DNA of 64,000 nucleotides from Pseudomonas sp. NFR16 (GTDB lineage: Bacteria; Pseudomonadota; Gammaproteobacteria; Pseudomonadales; Pseudomonadaceae), in assembly GCF_900108875.1 (NCBI RefSeq), contig NZ_FNYJ01000001.1, forward strand, positions 310,001-374,000. The letters are read 5' to 3'. Position numbers and translations under genes: made by a program. Under the pieces are notes generated by a model, which saw only the letters and a program-made list of their open reading frames with translations, was not told where the DNA came from and ran no database searches. Below, in pieces: positions 18,455-27,297 of this stretch (positions are counted from its first letter, which is position 1; each line of letters opens with the position of its first letter).

Positions 18455-19032
18455 ACGAGAAGTCCGAACTATTAGTTGAAAAGCTTCTCGATGAGGTTAA
18501 AAGGTCATCTTCCGGTGAGCTAGGACTTCCTTTGAGGCGACTGTTGTGGAGCACAATTACAACAGAGAAGTCAAATGCTGATAAAATAATAATTTTGACG
18601 ACGCTTGATGTCATATGCGTGAAGCACGCGGGAGCAATCTGGTCTAAAAAGTTTGGGAGTGAAGACGGATTGGTTTCGATCTTGTCAGTTGCGTCTGGTG
18701 TCGCTGCGAAAACTATCCCACAACACAAGGCGTTGAGTATCCGGGACGAATTCTATGTATTCGTGGTGGAGGACCAAGAATATGAGGATGATGAATATCC
18801 AGCGATGTTTGTCGGCCACGCAGCTGCAAATAGTATCTCGACCGCAATAGATGATTTTTCATTTGATCCTTCTGACCTCAGAAATGACCAGGATCTTGAT
18901 CCAGAGGCGTTTCAGCCTAGTTATTTAGTGGCTTCTGCTTTTGCCGGTGGCTTAGGCGATGATGGAGACACCGAGCGTCGTCGGCATTTTTGGGAATGGT
19001 ATCTAAATATCGCTGTTCCGCAGGTTGTCTGA
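18451..19032 (+). CDS. Predicted immunity protein of cassette 9 (possibly Imm5-like)
   Basis: 193 residues. The ATG overlaps the shifted toxin stop by four bases. The sequence has a helical N-terminus, then VKHAGAIWSKKFG and VGHAAANSISTAIDDF, a layout reminiscent of Imm5-type proteins, and an acidic segment (EDQEYEDDEYP) that could bind a basic nuclease. The family call is tentative. The immunity role follows from the coupling to the preceding tip. Confidence 0.55.
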   Translation: MNEKSELLVEKLLDEVKRSSSGELGLPLRRLLWSTITTEKSNADKIIILTTLDVICVKHAGAIWSKKFGSEDGLVSILSVASGVAAKTIPQHKALSIRDEFYVFVVEDQEYEDDEYPAMFVGHAAANSISTAIDDFSFDPSDLRNDQDLDPEAFQPSYLVASAFAGGLGDDGDTERRRHFWEWYLNIAVPQVV

Positions 19033-19114
19033 ACAAAATTGTTTTTGTTGGACGATTTTGAGGGGAGAAAACTCACCATTTGTCTCGCCGTAGAATAATT
19101 GTGATCTAGTTTGT

Positions 19115-19545
19115 CAGATCCGATATCGCTACGACGACAACTGCTACCTCATCGAAGCAATTAGCCGCAATGGCGACTCGACGCGTCGACTCAGCTAACC
19201 CGAACGCGTCATGGCGATCCATAGCAATCCGTTGCGGCTGAGCTGCAACTGCAGCTGGGAAACCATCGGCGGGCAGCCGAGACTTTGGCGGCAGGCGCTA
19301 CGGCATTGAACTCGACGAAGTTGGCAACATGACCGGCATCAGCCACGATTTCTCCCGCCTGATTGAGGAAGCCGACCCGCTAGGCCGCACTACCACGTAC
19401 AAGCACCACCTTGGCACCACGCTGATTACCGAGACGACATTTCCGGACCGCGACGTCTGGCAAGCGCGCTACGACGTTGATGGCAACTCCATCGCTGACA
19501 CAGATGCCCTCGGCCGCTAGACCGATTATCTCAACAGCGACGACG
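19115..19545 (+). pseudogene. Decayed Rhs core fragment, copy A
   Basis: The segment corresponds to the central part of Rhs (RYRYDDNGQLIEVINRNGD through QARYDDKGN; main gene about 1665-2235). It has an in-frame stop after RRLS, a deletion that joins 'GGQPR' to 'GGRRYGIE'-type sequence, and a terminal TAG after DALGR. It is more diverged from the main gene than the other cassettes. It shares the first stop and the deletion join with copy B at 20771-21135, so the two descend from one already broken pseudogene. Confidence 0.8.
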
Positions 19546-19655
19546 CGCTGTCGTATATCATCCTTCCCCGAACGTTGCACTTCGAATACCCGGGATGGAA
19601 CGGGTCTGCGCACATCAAAAGCTTTCATACTGTTAAGGCAAAAGGATTATGGCTA

Positions 19656-20387
19656 ATGATTTTCGACTCCGATTATCTTAAACGCGGTGCTTGGGTATGT
19701 TTCAGTGTGCTTGTATTTGCCATGATTCTCGGCCTCTCTGTTGTACCGTTCTTCTGGTCTGTCTATTTATTTATTTTTATCTTGAAGCTAAGTTGGTTTC
19801 TTTACTTGATCTATTTTTGTGAGAGGTTCACATTTTATCTGTGGTCAGTATTAGCCAGTGTGCAGGGTTTTCTGATCATACCGGCGAGCAGCATGGCCTA
19901 TTCTATCGCCGCTGACGTATGGGGGGCGGTAAGTGCTGGAGCCTCAATTGCAGGATTGTTACCTGCGGCTTTAGTGCTTCTGGTTTTTTATTTAATTGCT
20001 CACACAGAACCGACGTTTCATCCATTTGAATACAGCGGAAACAAGGTGAAGGTGGTGCCGAAAGTTAGCAAGGATTCATCGGCAAGGTATTTTGTTGCTT
20101 TGTCGGCTGGTGCATCTACGCTAGCCGCGAGTGTCTTTATTAAATTTTTTGGAGTTTCGGCGGCGGGGGTCATTGGTGCGATTGTTCTAACCATCTGCGC
20201 TTTAGTAATTCTTTACCATATGCGTCATACAGTGAGAGCGCTGCGCACTTTAAGCATAAAGCAAAACACCACATCAGTGGCCTACACATTTATGGAGATC
20301 GAGGAAATTCGCCAAGCGCGTAGTCGCTGGTGGATCAGCAGATTTTTCAAGTGGGTAGGTTTCCGGCGCAAGTCCCCGAGTGCTTGA
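19656..20387 (+). CDS. Multi-pass membrane protein, candidate immunity protein in the Rhs array
   Basis: The start is taken at ATG 19656, which has an AAAGGA site nine bases upstream; the open frame reaches back to 19575 through Rhs-remnant DNA. The product has 243 residues with about six hydrophobic segments: three in the first 90 residues, one near 105-125, and a pair near 150-195. It ends in a basic tail (RRKSPSA). AT-rich like the other immunity genes. A membrane immunity protein would suit a pore-forming or cell-wall-targeting toxin, none of which survives here. No domain recognised. Confidence 0.5.
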   Translation: MIFDSDYLKRGAWVCFSVLVFAMILGLSVVPFFWSVYLFIFILKLSWFLYLIYFCERFTFYLWSVLASVQGFLIIPASSMAYSIAADVWGAVSAGASIAGLLPAALVLLVFYLIAHTEPTFHPFEYSGNKVKVVPKVSKDSSARYFVALSAGASTLAASVFIKFFGVSAAGVIGAIVLTICALVILYHMRHTVRALRTLSIKQNTTSVAYTFMEIEEIRQARSRWWISRFFKWVGFRRKSPSA

Positions 20388-20457
20388 TTGACGCTGATTC
20401 TGGCGCGCAGGTTCATCCGCTGATCGCGTGTTACTGGTTTAAGGAGTAGTTGAAACG

Positions 20458-20770
20458 ATGGACCTCTCGTGGCTGTTTTCTGCACAGAACAGGCGCCTGT
20501 TCAAGTTGACCATGGCCCTCAAGGGTGGCCAGGAGCTGTTGCTTGAGTCCTTTGCGGGGAGTAAAGGGCTGTCGACGGATTTCGGGTTTCAGCTTGAACT
20601 CATTTCCGATGACACTGGCGTGAAGCTAAAGTCCGCGATTGGGCAGGCTGCGACCATCGAGATGGGACTTGCCTCGGGCGGCCGCCTATCCATCAGTGGT
20701 CACGTGGTGAGCTTCGGCAACAATGGCATTGACGGTGACATGTCTCGCTATTCTGCCTACGTGGGATCCC
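20458..20770 (+). pseudogene. VgrG (TssI) N-terminal stub
   Basis: About 100 codons from a well-formed start, 'MDLSWLFSAQNRRLF', continue to DFGFQLELISDD and GRLSISGHVVSFG, the typical N-terminus of VgrG spike proteins (gp27-like start). Near 20770 the frame runs into Rhs pseudogene sequence in another phase and stops at 20853. The stub lacks the rest of the spike. VgrG normally precedes EagR and Rhs, so this marks the breakpoint where a second vgrG-rhs unit was deleted or where the array expanded. Confidence 0.85.
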
Positions 20771-21135
20771 GGCTAGCCGCAATGGCGACCCAACACGTCG
20801 ATTCAGCTAACCCGAAGGCGTCATGGCGACTCATAGCAATGCGTTGCAGCTGAACTGCAACTGCAGCTGGGGAACCATCGACTGCCAGCCGAGACTTTGG
20901 CGGCGAGCGCTACGGCATTGAACTCGACGGAGCTGGCAATATGACCGGGATCAGCCTGCCAGACGGCAACCTACTGCTTTCAAGTCCGTCGATTTCTCCC
21001 GCCTGATAGAAGAAACCGACCCGCTAGCCCGCACTAATCACGTACAAGCGCCACCTTGGCACCACGCTGATTACCGAGACTACATTTCCGAAAGGCAGCG
21101 TCTGGCAAGCGCGCTACGACGACAAGGGCAACACA
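20771..21135 (+). pseudogene. Decayed Rhs core fragment, copy B
   Basis: This is the same Rhs segment as 19115-19545, with the same early stop (TTCAGCTAA-type), the same 'CAGCCGAGACTTTGGCGG' deletion join and further small indels. It continues slightly further, to GACAAGGGCAAC. It is fused upstream to the VgrG stub. No coding potential remains. Confidence 0.75.
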
Positions 21136-21296
21136 CTCCCGCCCGACTCAGCACCGCACCTTCCTCAAACACATCCAACCGACCAAACCCCAAACAAAAT
21201 TGTCCCCTCCACCCGTCGGCGCCAAGGCACTTGCTTGTGAATGTCGTCTCACATCTATACGCGCAGACATCCTGCGCCGTAGACGGGAGAATCGTT

Positions 21297-21536
21297 ATGG
21301 CGATTGAAAACAACGGGCCGGAAGCCGCGTATCCTGGGCCGGATGAAAAAAGCCCGGACACGGGCGAAGATCATGATTCGGGGCTTGAGCGCACCAGTTC
21401 CGAACCCAAGCAGGGCACTGTCGAAAGACCGGTGGACTGGAATCCGCCGCCGGGTAATCCGGGTTCTGATCAGGATGCTCAGGTCCCACGGGAGAACGGC
21501 AGCGCCAGGACAGACAGCCTGATCGATTCCGAGTAG
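21297..21536 (+). CDS. Small hydrophilic conserved-type protein of unknown function
   Basis: 79 residues from ATG 21297, chosen over the earlier in-frame codon at 21231 because a GGGAGA site lies eight bases upstream. The product is rich in Pro, Gly, Asp, Glu and Ser, with no cysteines, and is probably disordered. It has no recognisable domain. GC content is back to the genomic level, so it marks the right border of the Rhs array. It is followed by a strong terminator. Confidence 0.6.
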   Translation: MAIENNGPEAAYPGPDEKSPDTGEDHDSGLERTSSEPKQGTVERPVDWNPPPGNPGSDQDAQVPRENGSARTDSLIDSE

Positions 21537-21553
21537 TGCCGCTGTCACCCTCG

Positions 21554-21580
21554 AAGCCCAGGCATGCACCTGGGCTTTTT
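21554..21580 (+). terminator. Intrinsic terminator
   Basis: A 9-bp perfect stem AAGCCCAGG / CCTGGGCTT with a six-base loop runs directly into a five-T run (21576-21580). It lies 18 bases after the stop of the small gene. Confidence 0.85.
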
Positions 21581-21695
21581 ATTTGGCTCGTCGGTCAAGA
21601 CCTAGAGACGATGCCTGTGTTTGCTCAGGCAAGCGCGCTCACAGGAATATTGCGCTGGTGATCTGGCCATCAGCCTTGATACCCCTGTTTGCACA

Positions 21696-22586
21696 TCAGG
21701 TGGGCGGGCGGTCTGGGTTGAACGCCTCGACCAGGTATTCGATGACTTTACTCACGCGGGCGGTGTGGCGCAGGTCTTTGTGGGTGACGAGCCAGACGTC
21801 GTAGGTCTGCGCGCGGGTGCGTTGCGGCCACACTTGCACCAGCCCGTCGCGTTCGCCCATGGGGATCGGGATTTCCCCAAGCCCGAGCCCCGCTGCGAGC
21901 GCGGTGCGCACCAGCAGGCTGCTGTTGGCGCTGGCAACCACGCGTGCGGCTTGAACGGTTTCCTGTGCCAGGTTGTAGCGTTCGCCAGCGTCGACATGGG
22001 CCTGGAACCCGACGATGTCATGCCCGGCGAAGCCGCTGCCGATGTGGGGCGTGCCGCGACGGTCGAGGTATTGCTGTGAAGCGAACAGGCCGATTGGCCA
22101 GCTGGCGAGGCGTCGGACGAGAAGGTCCGGGTTGTCCGGTTTGATGGTGCGCAGCGCGATGTCCGCTTCACGCTTGGCCAGGTTGAGCATCTCGGTGCCC
22201 GCTTTGATTTCCACCCGTACGTCAGGGTACGCGTCATGCAGGCGGGCGACGGCGGGGATCACGAATTCGATGGCCAGCGAGTCCGTGGAGGCGATACGCA
22301 CGAGCCCGACAGGCCGGTCATCCAGCCCCTCGATGCGCCGCTGCAGTTCATGACTGGCCTGTTCCATCTGCTCCGCGGCGTCCAGGGCGGCCTCGCCTGC
22401 GTTGGTGAGCGTATAGCCTTCGGACGTGCGCAAAAACAGCGTTGCGTTCAATGCCTGCTCCAACGCTGCGACCCGTCTGCCCACCGTTGCCTGATCGACA
22501 TTGAGGGCGCGCGCCGCGCCGCGCAAGGTCGCCACCCGCGCCACTGCCAGAAAGAACCTTGCGTCATCCCAATTCATAGCGTCCAC
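21696..22586 (-). CDS. LysR-family transcriptional regulator
   Basis: 296 residues (or 293 from the second Met, MNWDDARFF). Residues 4-63 form the winged helix-turn-helix (ATLRGAARALNVDQATVGRRVAALE), followed by a LysR substrate-binding domain (VGLVRIASTDSLAIEFVIPAVARL onward). It is divergent from the quinone oxidoreductase gene, with about 130 bp between the two starts. It is therefore the likely regulator of that gene. The co-inducer is unknown. Confidence 0.9.
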   Translation of the reverse strand: MDAMNWDDARFFLAVARVATLRGAARALNVDQATVGRRVAALEQALNATLFLRTSEGYTLTNAGEAALDAAEQMEQASHELQRRIEGLDDRPVGLVRIASTDSLAIEFVIPAVARLHDAYPDVRVEIKAGTEMLNLAKREADIALRTIKPDNPDLLVRRLASWPIGLFASQQYLDRRGTPHIGSGFAGHDIVGFQAHVDAGERYNLAQETVQAARVVASANSSLLVRTALAAGLGLGEIPIPMGERDGLVQVWPQRTRAQTYDVWLVTHKDLRHTARVSKVIEYLVEAFNPDRPPT

Positions 22587-22714
22587 CCCCGCTGCAGATA
22601 TGCATCGCCAGTATGCTGAATCGCTGCATTATTTCCTATGCCGGTGTGGTTATCCTGAATGCCTTTCACGGGCCGGTGTCACAGCCTGTACCGATCAAAT
22701 CTATGAGGTGCTCC

Positions 22715-23713
22715 ATGAATTTGCCTGAACGCATTAACTACATTCAGATCACTCAACCCGGCGGCCCGGAGGTTCTGCAACTGGCGCAGACCAACATGCC
22801 GGTTCCGGCTGAGCGCGAACTGCTGATCAAAGTCCACGCCGCTGGCATCAACCGCCCGGATGTACTGCAGCGCGCCGGCAAGTACCCGATGAAGCCCGGC
22901 ATGAGCGTAGTGCCCGGCCTTGAAGTCGCCGGTGAGGTCGTAGGCGTGGGCAGCGCAGTGGCGGATTTCAAGATTGGCGACCGGGTGTGCGCGTTGACCA
23001 ATGGCGATGGCTACGCCGAATACTGCACCGTCATCGAAACCCAGGCGCTGCCGATCCCCGACGGCGTGGACATGATCCATGCAGCGGCCATACCGGAAAC
23101 GTTTTTCACGGTCTGGGCCAACCTGTTCGAACTGGGACAGGCGCGGGAGGGCTCGACGGTGTTGATCCACGGTGGCACCAGTGGCATCGGCACGACCGCA
23201 TTGATGCTCTGCAAAGCACTGGGGATTCGCGCATTCGCCACGGCGGGCAGCGAGGAGAAGTGCGCACAGATCCGCGCCCTGGGCGGTGAAGCGATCAATT
23301 ATCGCGAGGCTGATTTTGCCAAGGTCATCGCCGAGCGCACCGACAACAACGGCGTCGACGTCATCCTCGACATCATGGGTGGCAGCTATTTCGCGGGCAA
23401 CGTGGCGTCCCTCGCACGCCGCGGCCGGCTGGTCATCATTGGCTTTCTGGGCGGTGCGTCGGTGAAAGACTTCAATCTGCTGACCCTGCTGGACAAGCAG
23501 GCATCGGTCACCGGCTCGATGATGCGTTCGCGCAGCGCGCAGGAAAAGGCCGACGTGGCTCGGGGCGTCAGGAACAACGTCTGGCCGTTGCTGAAAGCGG
23601 GTCAGTGCCTGCCGATCATCGACCGTGTCTTCCCGCTCGAAGACGCAGCCGGTGCCCATCAACGCATGGAGCAGGGGGACCACATCGGCAAGATTGTGCT
23701 GAAGGTCGTTTGA
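22715..23713 (+). CDS. NAD(P)H:quinone oxidoreductase, PIG3-type medium-chain dehydrogenase
   Basis: 332 residues from ATG 22715, which has a GAGGTG site five bases upstream; an earlier in-frame ATG at 22613 would overlap the promoter region. It has a GroES-like N-terminal domain (INRPDVLQRAGKYP) and a Rossmann domain with IHGGTSGIGTTA near residues 148-159. The Cys zinc ligands of alcohol dehydrogenases are absent, as in the quinone oxidoreductase branch. It probably reduces quinones or reactive carbonyls in the cytoplasm using NADPH. Likely controlled by the divergent LysR. Confidence 0.9.
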   Translation: MNLPERINYIQITQPGGPEVLQLAQTNMPVPAERELLIKVHAAGINRPDVLQRAGKYPMKPGMSVVPGLEVAGEVVGVGSAVADFKIGDRVCALTNGDGYAEYCTVIETQALPIPDGVDMIHAAAIPETFFTVWANLFELGQAREGSTVLIHGGTSGIGTTALMLCKALGIRAFATAGSEEKCAQIRALGGEAINYREADFAKVIAERTDNNGVDVILDIMGGSYFAGNVASLARRGRLVIIGFLGGASVKDFNLLTLLDKQASVTGSMMRSRSAQEKADVARGVRNNVWPLLKAGQCLPIIDRVFPLEDAAGAHQRMEQGDHIGKIVLKVV

Positions 23714-23746
23714 TCCGGACGCATGTTGCCGACGGGACCCTGCGTA

Positions 23747-24901
23747 TCAGCCCCTCAGCGGCCTGAAGAATGCCCTGATTTCCTCTGCCAGCAGCTCAGG
23801 CTGTTCCAGTGCCGCGAAGTGGCCTCCACGGGGCATGATTTCCCAGCGGTGGACATCGAAGACCCGCTCGACCCAGCTGCGCGGCGGCATCGGCAGCTCC
23901 TTGGGGAAGACAGCCACGCCCAGCGGCGCCGCAACCCGCTCGTCAGCCTTAAACACCAGCGGGTTCTGGCGGTTTTCCTTGTACAGCCGCAGGCTGGCGT
24001 CGAGCGTGCCGCCGAACCAGTACAACGCGATGTCGCCGAGCAGCGTGTCCAATGGCACCACGGTTTCAAGGTCGCCTGGGTGATCGACCCAGGCGTGGAA
24101 TTTTTCAGCGATCCAGGCGGCCAGGCCGGCGGGTGAGTCGGTCAGCGCAAACGCCAGGGTCTGCGGCTTGGTGCTGTGCAGCGCAGCATAGGCGCCTTCG
24201 GACGCCGCGAACTGACTGCTGCGGGTGAGGAAGTCCTGCTCCTGCGCGGTCACTGCGTGCGGGCCATCATCGGTGTGCGGCCTGAAGCTGCCGGGAATGT
24301 AATTGACGTGCACGCCCGAAAGCATCGCGTGGTTGTCGCGGGCCAGCCACATCGACACGCCCGCCCCGATGTCGCCGCCCTGAGCGCCAAAACGCGTGTA
24401 GCCCAAGGTCCTCATCAACGACGCCCAGAGCCCTGCAATCTGCCGGGAACTGACGCCCGGCCGGGCAGGCGCAGGCGAGCAGCCGTAGCCCGGCAGCGAC
24501 GGCACCACCACATCAAAAGCGTCTGCTGCATCGCCGCCATGGCTGGCCGGATCGGTGAGCAGCGGCAACAGCCGCTCCAGCTCCAGAAAGGAGCCCGGCC
24601 AGCCATGGGTGATGATCAGCGGCATGGGCTTGGGGCCGCTGCCGCGCTGGTGTACGAAGTGGATCGGCTGGCCGTCGATGTCGGCAATGAATTGCGGCAA
24701 CTGGTTGATGCGCCGCTCGACACTGCGCCAGTCGAAGCGCTCGCGCCAGTGACTCAACAGCCGTTGAACGAACGCCGTCGCGGTGCCGTCGTCCCAGCTG
24801 TGCGGATCCAGGCCGTCTGGCAGACGCACGCTGCGCAGGCGCCGTTGCAAATCTTCCAGCTGTTCGCTGGGGACGGCCAGGGTGAACGGGCGGATTGGCA
24901 T
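23747..24901 (-). CDS. Epoxide hydrolase, alpha/beta-hydrolase fold with EHN domain
   Basis: 384 residues. The N-terminal EHN segment (PFTLAVPSEQLEDLQRRLRSVRLP) is followed by the hydrolase core, with the oxyanion motif HGWPGS (99-104), the nucleophile Asp177 in GGDIGA and a catalytic-type His361 in RGGHFAALE. It hydrolyses epoxides to diols through a covalent ester on the Asp. It lies 51 bases downstream of the ABC ATPase gene and on the same strand, so it may be co-transcribed with the transporter. Substrate unknown. Confidence 0.92.
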   Translation of the reverse strand: MPIRPFTLAVPSEQLEDLQRRLRSVRLPDGLDPHSWDDGTATAFVQRLLSHWRERFDWRSVERRINQLPQFIADIDGQPIHFVHQRGSGPKPMPLIITHGWPGSFLELERLLPLLTDPASHGGDAADAFDVVVPSLPGYGCSPAPARPGVSSRQIAGLWASLMRTLGYTRFGAQGGDIGAGVSMWLARDNHAMLSGVHVNYIPGSFRPHTDDGPHAVTAQEQDFLTRSSQFAASEGAYAALHSTKPQTLAFALTDSPAGLAAWIAEKFHAWVDHPGDLETVVPLDTLLGDIALYWFGGTLDASLRLYKENRQNPLVFKADERVAAPLGVAVFPKELPMPPRSWVERVFDVHRWEIMPRGGHFAALEQPELLAEEIRAFFRPLRG

Positions 24902-24952
24902 GACGATGTCCTGTGCAGTGACCGGATGCGGTGGATGTTCAGGTTGGCTGAA

Positions 24953-25744
24953 TCAACGTTGCTCCACAAGGTTGAGAAAGCGCCGCGTGCGCTCGTTGTC
25001 GGGGTTGACGAGGATCTGCTCGGGCGAACCGTCGGCCACAATCTTGCCCGCTTCCATGAACAGCACACGGTCGGCGATATCCTGGGCGAACTTCATTTCG
25101 TGAGTCACCAGCAGCATGGTCATCTGCTGCTCGTGGGCAATGGCGCGAATCACCGCCAGCACTTCGCCGACCAGTTCGGGGTCCAGCGCTGAAGTGACCT
25201 CATCGAACAGCATCACCTGCGGACGCATCGCCAGCGCCCGGGCAATCGCCACTCGCTGCTGCTGGCCTCCGGACAGCTGCGCTGGCCAGGCGTTGGCTTT
25301 GTGGCCGAGCCCCACCCGTGCGAGGTACTGATGGGCGCGCTCGCGCGCCTCCTCGCGGCTGAGCTTCAGCACCCGAAACGGCGCCTCGGTGACGTTTTCC
25401 AGCACCGTGAGGTGCGGAAACAGGTTGAATTGCTGGAACACCATGCCGACCCGATGCTCCACCGGCGCCTTCTTCGTGCCAGGCCAGCGCCAGCCCGATG
25501 AACGCCCCGGCACCGATGCGCCCGCCACTTCGATGCTGCCTTGCTGGTAGGTTTCCAGCCCCTTGATCAGTCGCAGGACCGTGGATTTGCCCGAGCCGCT
25601 GGGGCCGATCAGCGCGACTTTCTGGCCTTGTGGGATGCTCAGGTCCAGATGGTCGATCACCCGGTTGGCGCCGAATTGCTTGACCACCTGTTTGAGGACA
25701 ATCTGCGGCGCACTCAGAGGTGAGCCGTGTGCGAGATCAGACAT
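24953..25744 (-). CDS. Polar amino-acid type ABC transporter ATP-binding protein
   Basis: 263 residues: Walker A GPSGSGKS (47-54), signature LSGGQ (157-161) and Walker B VMLFDE (177-182). An insertion near residues 80-95 (RSSGWRWPGTKKA) before the Q-loop is the kind seen in EhuA-like ATPases. It powers uptake through the two permeases encoded upstream. The gene overlaps the second permease by eight bases, so the genes are translationally linked. Confidence 0.92.
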   Translation of the reverse strand: MSDLAHGSPLSAPQIVLKQVVKQFGANRVIDHLDLSIPQGQKVALIGPSGSGKSTVLRLIKGLETYQQGSIEVAGASVPGRSSGWRWPGTKKAPVEHRVGMVFQQFNLFPHLTVLENVTEAPFRVLKLSREEARERAHQYLARVGLGHKANAWPAQLSGGQQQRVAIARALAMRPQVMLFDEVTSALDPELVGEVLAVIRAIAHEQQMTMLLVTHEMKFAQDIADRVLFMEAGKIVADGSPEQILVNPDNERTRRFLNLVEQR

Positions 25745-26387
25745 GACTGCGCCTTTCGAAGTATTTGAACAAGAGAGAAGTGGGGATGCTGATCGCCAGA
25801 AACATCAGCGCCATGACCGTGTACGGTTCGTTGTAGCGATAGGTCATGCCGGCGATCTGTTTGGCCGCCTGGAACAGTTCGGGAATGGTGATCACGGCCA
25901 GCAGCGGAGTTTCCTTGAACATGCCGATCAGGTAATTGCCAAGCACCGGCAGCATCGGCTTGAGCGCCTGCGGCAGGATGATGCGCTGCCACGTGGTGGC
26001 GGGGTCGAAATCCAGCGCACGCGCCGCTTCCCATTGTCCCGCCGGCACGCCGTCGATGGCGCCGCGGAACGCTTCAGCGATGTAAGCGCCGTAATACAGC
26101 CCCAGACCGATCACCCCAGTCGTGATTGCCGGCAACGTGATGCCGGCCAATGGAAAGGCGAAGAACAGCACGTACAGCTGCACCATCAGCGGCGTATTGC
26201 GGAAAAAGCTCAGGTACCCGGCGCTCAGGCGACGGACCGCGGCAAACCGCGTGCGTTGGGCCAACGCCAGCAGCAGGCCGACAAGCACGGCGAGCAGAAA
26301 CCCCAGCACGACCACCTGCACGGTGACCACCAGCCCGTCGAACAGGTCCGGAACGATCGACCAGGCGAATGCGTAATCGAAGTTCAT
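25737..26387 (-). CDS. Polar amino-acid ABC transporter permease (second subunit)
   Basis: 216 residues from the ATG at 26387, which overlaps the stop of the preceding permease (ATGA). The longer open frame to 26474 would run inside that gene. It has about five membrane helices, with the EAA loop in AEAFRGAIDGVPAGQWEAARAL near residues 115-136. It forms a heterodimeric channel with the neighbouring permease. Typical HisMQ/EhuD length. Confidence 0.9.
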   Translation of the reverse strand: MNFDYAFAWSIVPDLFDGLVVTVQVVVLGFLLAVLVGLLLALAQRTRFAAVRRLSAGYLSFFRNTPLMVQLYVLFFAFPLAGITLPAITTGVIGLGLYYGAYIAEAFRGAIDGVPAGQWEAARALDFDPATTWQRIILPQALKPMLPVLGNYLIGMFKETPLLAVITIPELFQAAKQIAGMTYRYNEPYTVMALMFLAISIPTSLLFKYFERRSHV

Positions 26388-27064
26388 GCAGCCACCCCGC
26401 GACGCCACGAGGTCACGCGTTGTTCGTAGCGTCTGACCAGCCAGCTCAGCGGCCAGGCCATGGCGAAATAACACACCAGCACGATGCTCCAGATCAGTGT
26501 CTGCTGGCCCAGCGTGGTGATCAGTTGCCCGCCGGAGAAGGTCAGGTCGCTCAGGGTGATCAGCGACACCAGCGACGTGGTCTTGAGCAGTTCCACCAGT
26601 TGGTTGCCCATGGGCGGCAGCATGAAGGGCAGCGCTTGCGGCAACACAATGCGGCGGAACGCAGTCAGTGCGTCGAAGTCCAGCGCGCGAATCGCATCGC
26701 GCTGGCCGCGACTGACGTTGCTCAGCGCCGAACGCACGATTTCCGAGCCGTAGGCAGAGAACGTCAGGCCAAGCCCGAGAATGCCGGTGACCATCGGCGA
26801 CAGGCTGATGCCGAACAGCGGCAGGATGAAAAACAGGTAGAACAGCAGGACCAGGGCAGAGATACCGCGCAGGATTTCCACGTACACCGTGGCTATCCAG
26901 CGCAGTGCCCGCCAGGGCGACAGGCGCATCAGGGCGATGACGAAGGACATCATCACCACGATCAGTTGCGCGAAAAACGTGATCTGCAGCGTCACCAGTG
27001 CGCCGTTGGCAAGCTGACGAGCAATGAAACGTGCCGTTTCCACGGCAGAAGGATCGATGAACAT
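26384..27064 (-). CDS. Polar amino-acid ABC transporter permease (first subunit)
   Basis: 226 residues from the ATG at 27064 (MFIDPSAVETARF); the open frame extends to 27217 but through REP DNA. It is HisM/GlnP-like, with a periplasmic N-terminus, about five helices and the EAA motif SEIVRSALSNVSRGQRDAIRAL. It is the first gene of the permease-permease-ATPase unit. The binding protein gene lies upstream beyond a REP pair. Confidence 0.9.
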   Translation of the reverse strand: MFIDPSAVETARFIARQLANGALVTLQITFFAQLIVVMMSFVIALMRLSPWRALRWIATVYVEILRGISALVLLFYLFFILPLFGISLSPMVTGILGLGLTFSAYGSEIVRSALSNVSRGQRDAIRALDFDALTAFRRIVLPQALPFMLPPMGNQLVELLKTTSLVSLITLSDLTFSGGQLITTLGQQTLIWSIVLVCYFAMAWPLSWLVRRYEQRVTSWRRGVAA

Positions 27065-27144
27065 GGCCGTACTCGTGTGGGTCGGGGCCGGATCAGGCGT
27101 GCGGATGGTTGAACGTGCCACTGAGGTAGAGCGGACACAGGCGT

Positions 27145-27257
27145 TCTGTGGGAGTGAGCTTGCTCGGGGCCGCCATCGGAAGAAGACGGACTGCCGGGCT
27201 TTGCATTTGCAGTGCATGTCCCGGCCCCTTCGTGAGCAAGCTCACTCCCACAGTGGA
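27145..27257. repeat. Pair of inverted REP elements (REPIN-like)
   Basis: The left arm TGTGGGAGTGAGCTTGCTC (near 27147-27165) and its reverse complement GAGCAAGCTCACTCCCACA (near 27233-27251) flank about 65 bp that also include a GGGGCCG/CGGCCCC pair. This is the usual layout of Pseudomonas REPINs. It lies between the binding-protein and permease genes of one transporter and could form a large hairpin in the transcript, protecting the upstream message. Confidence 0.85.
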
Positions 27258-27297
27258 GGGTTCGTCAATCCAGCCACTGTCCTTTTGCTGATGGGCC

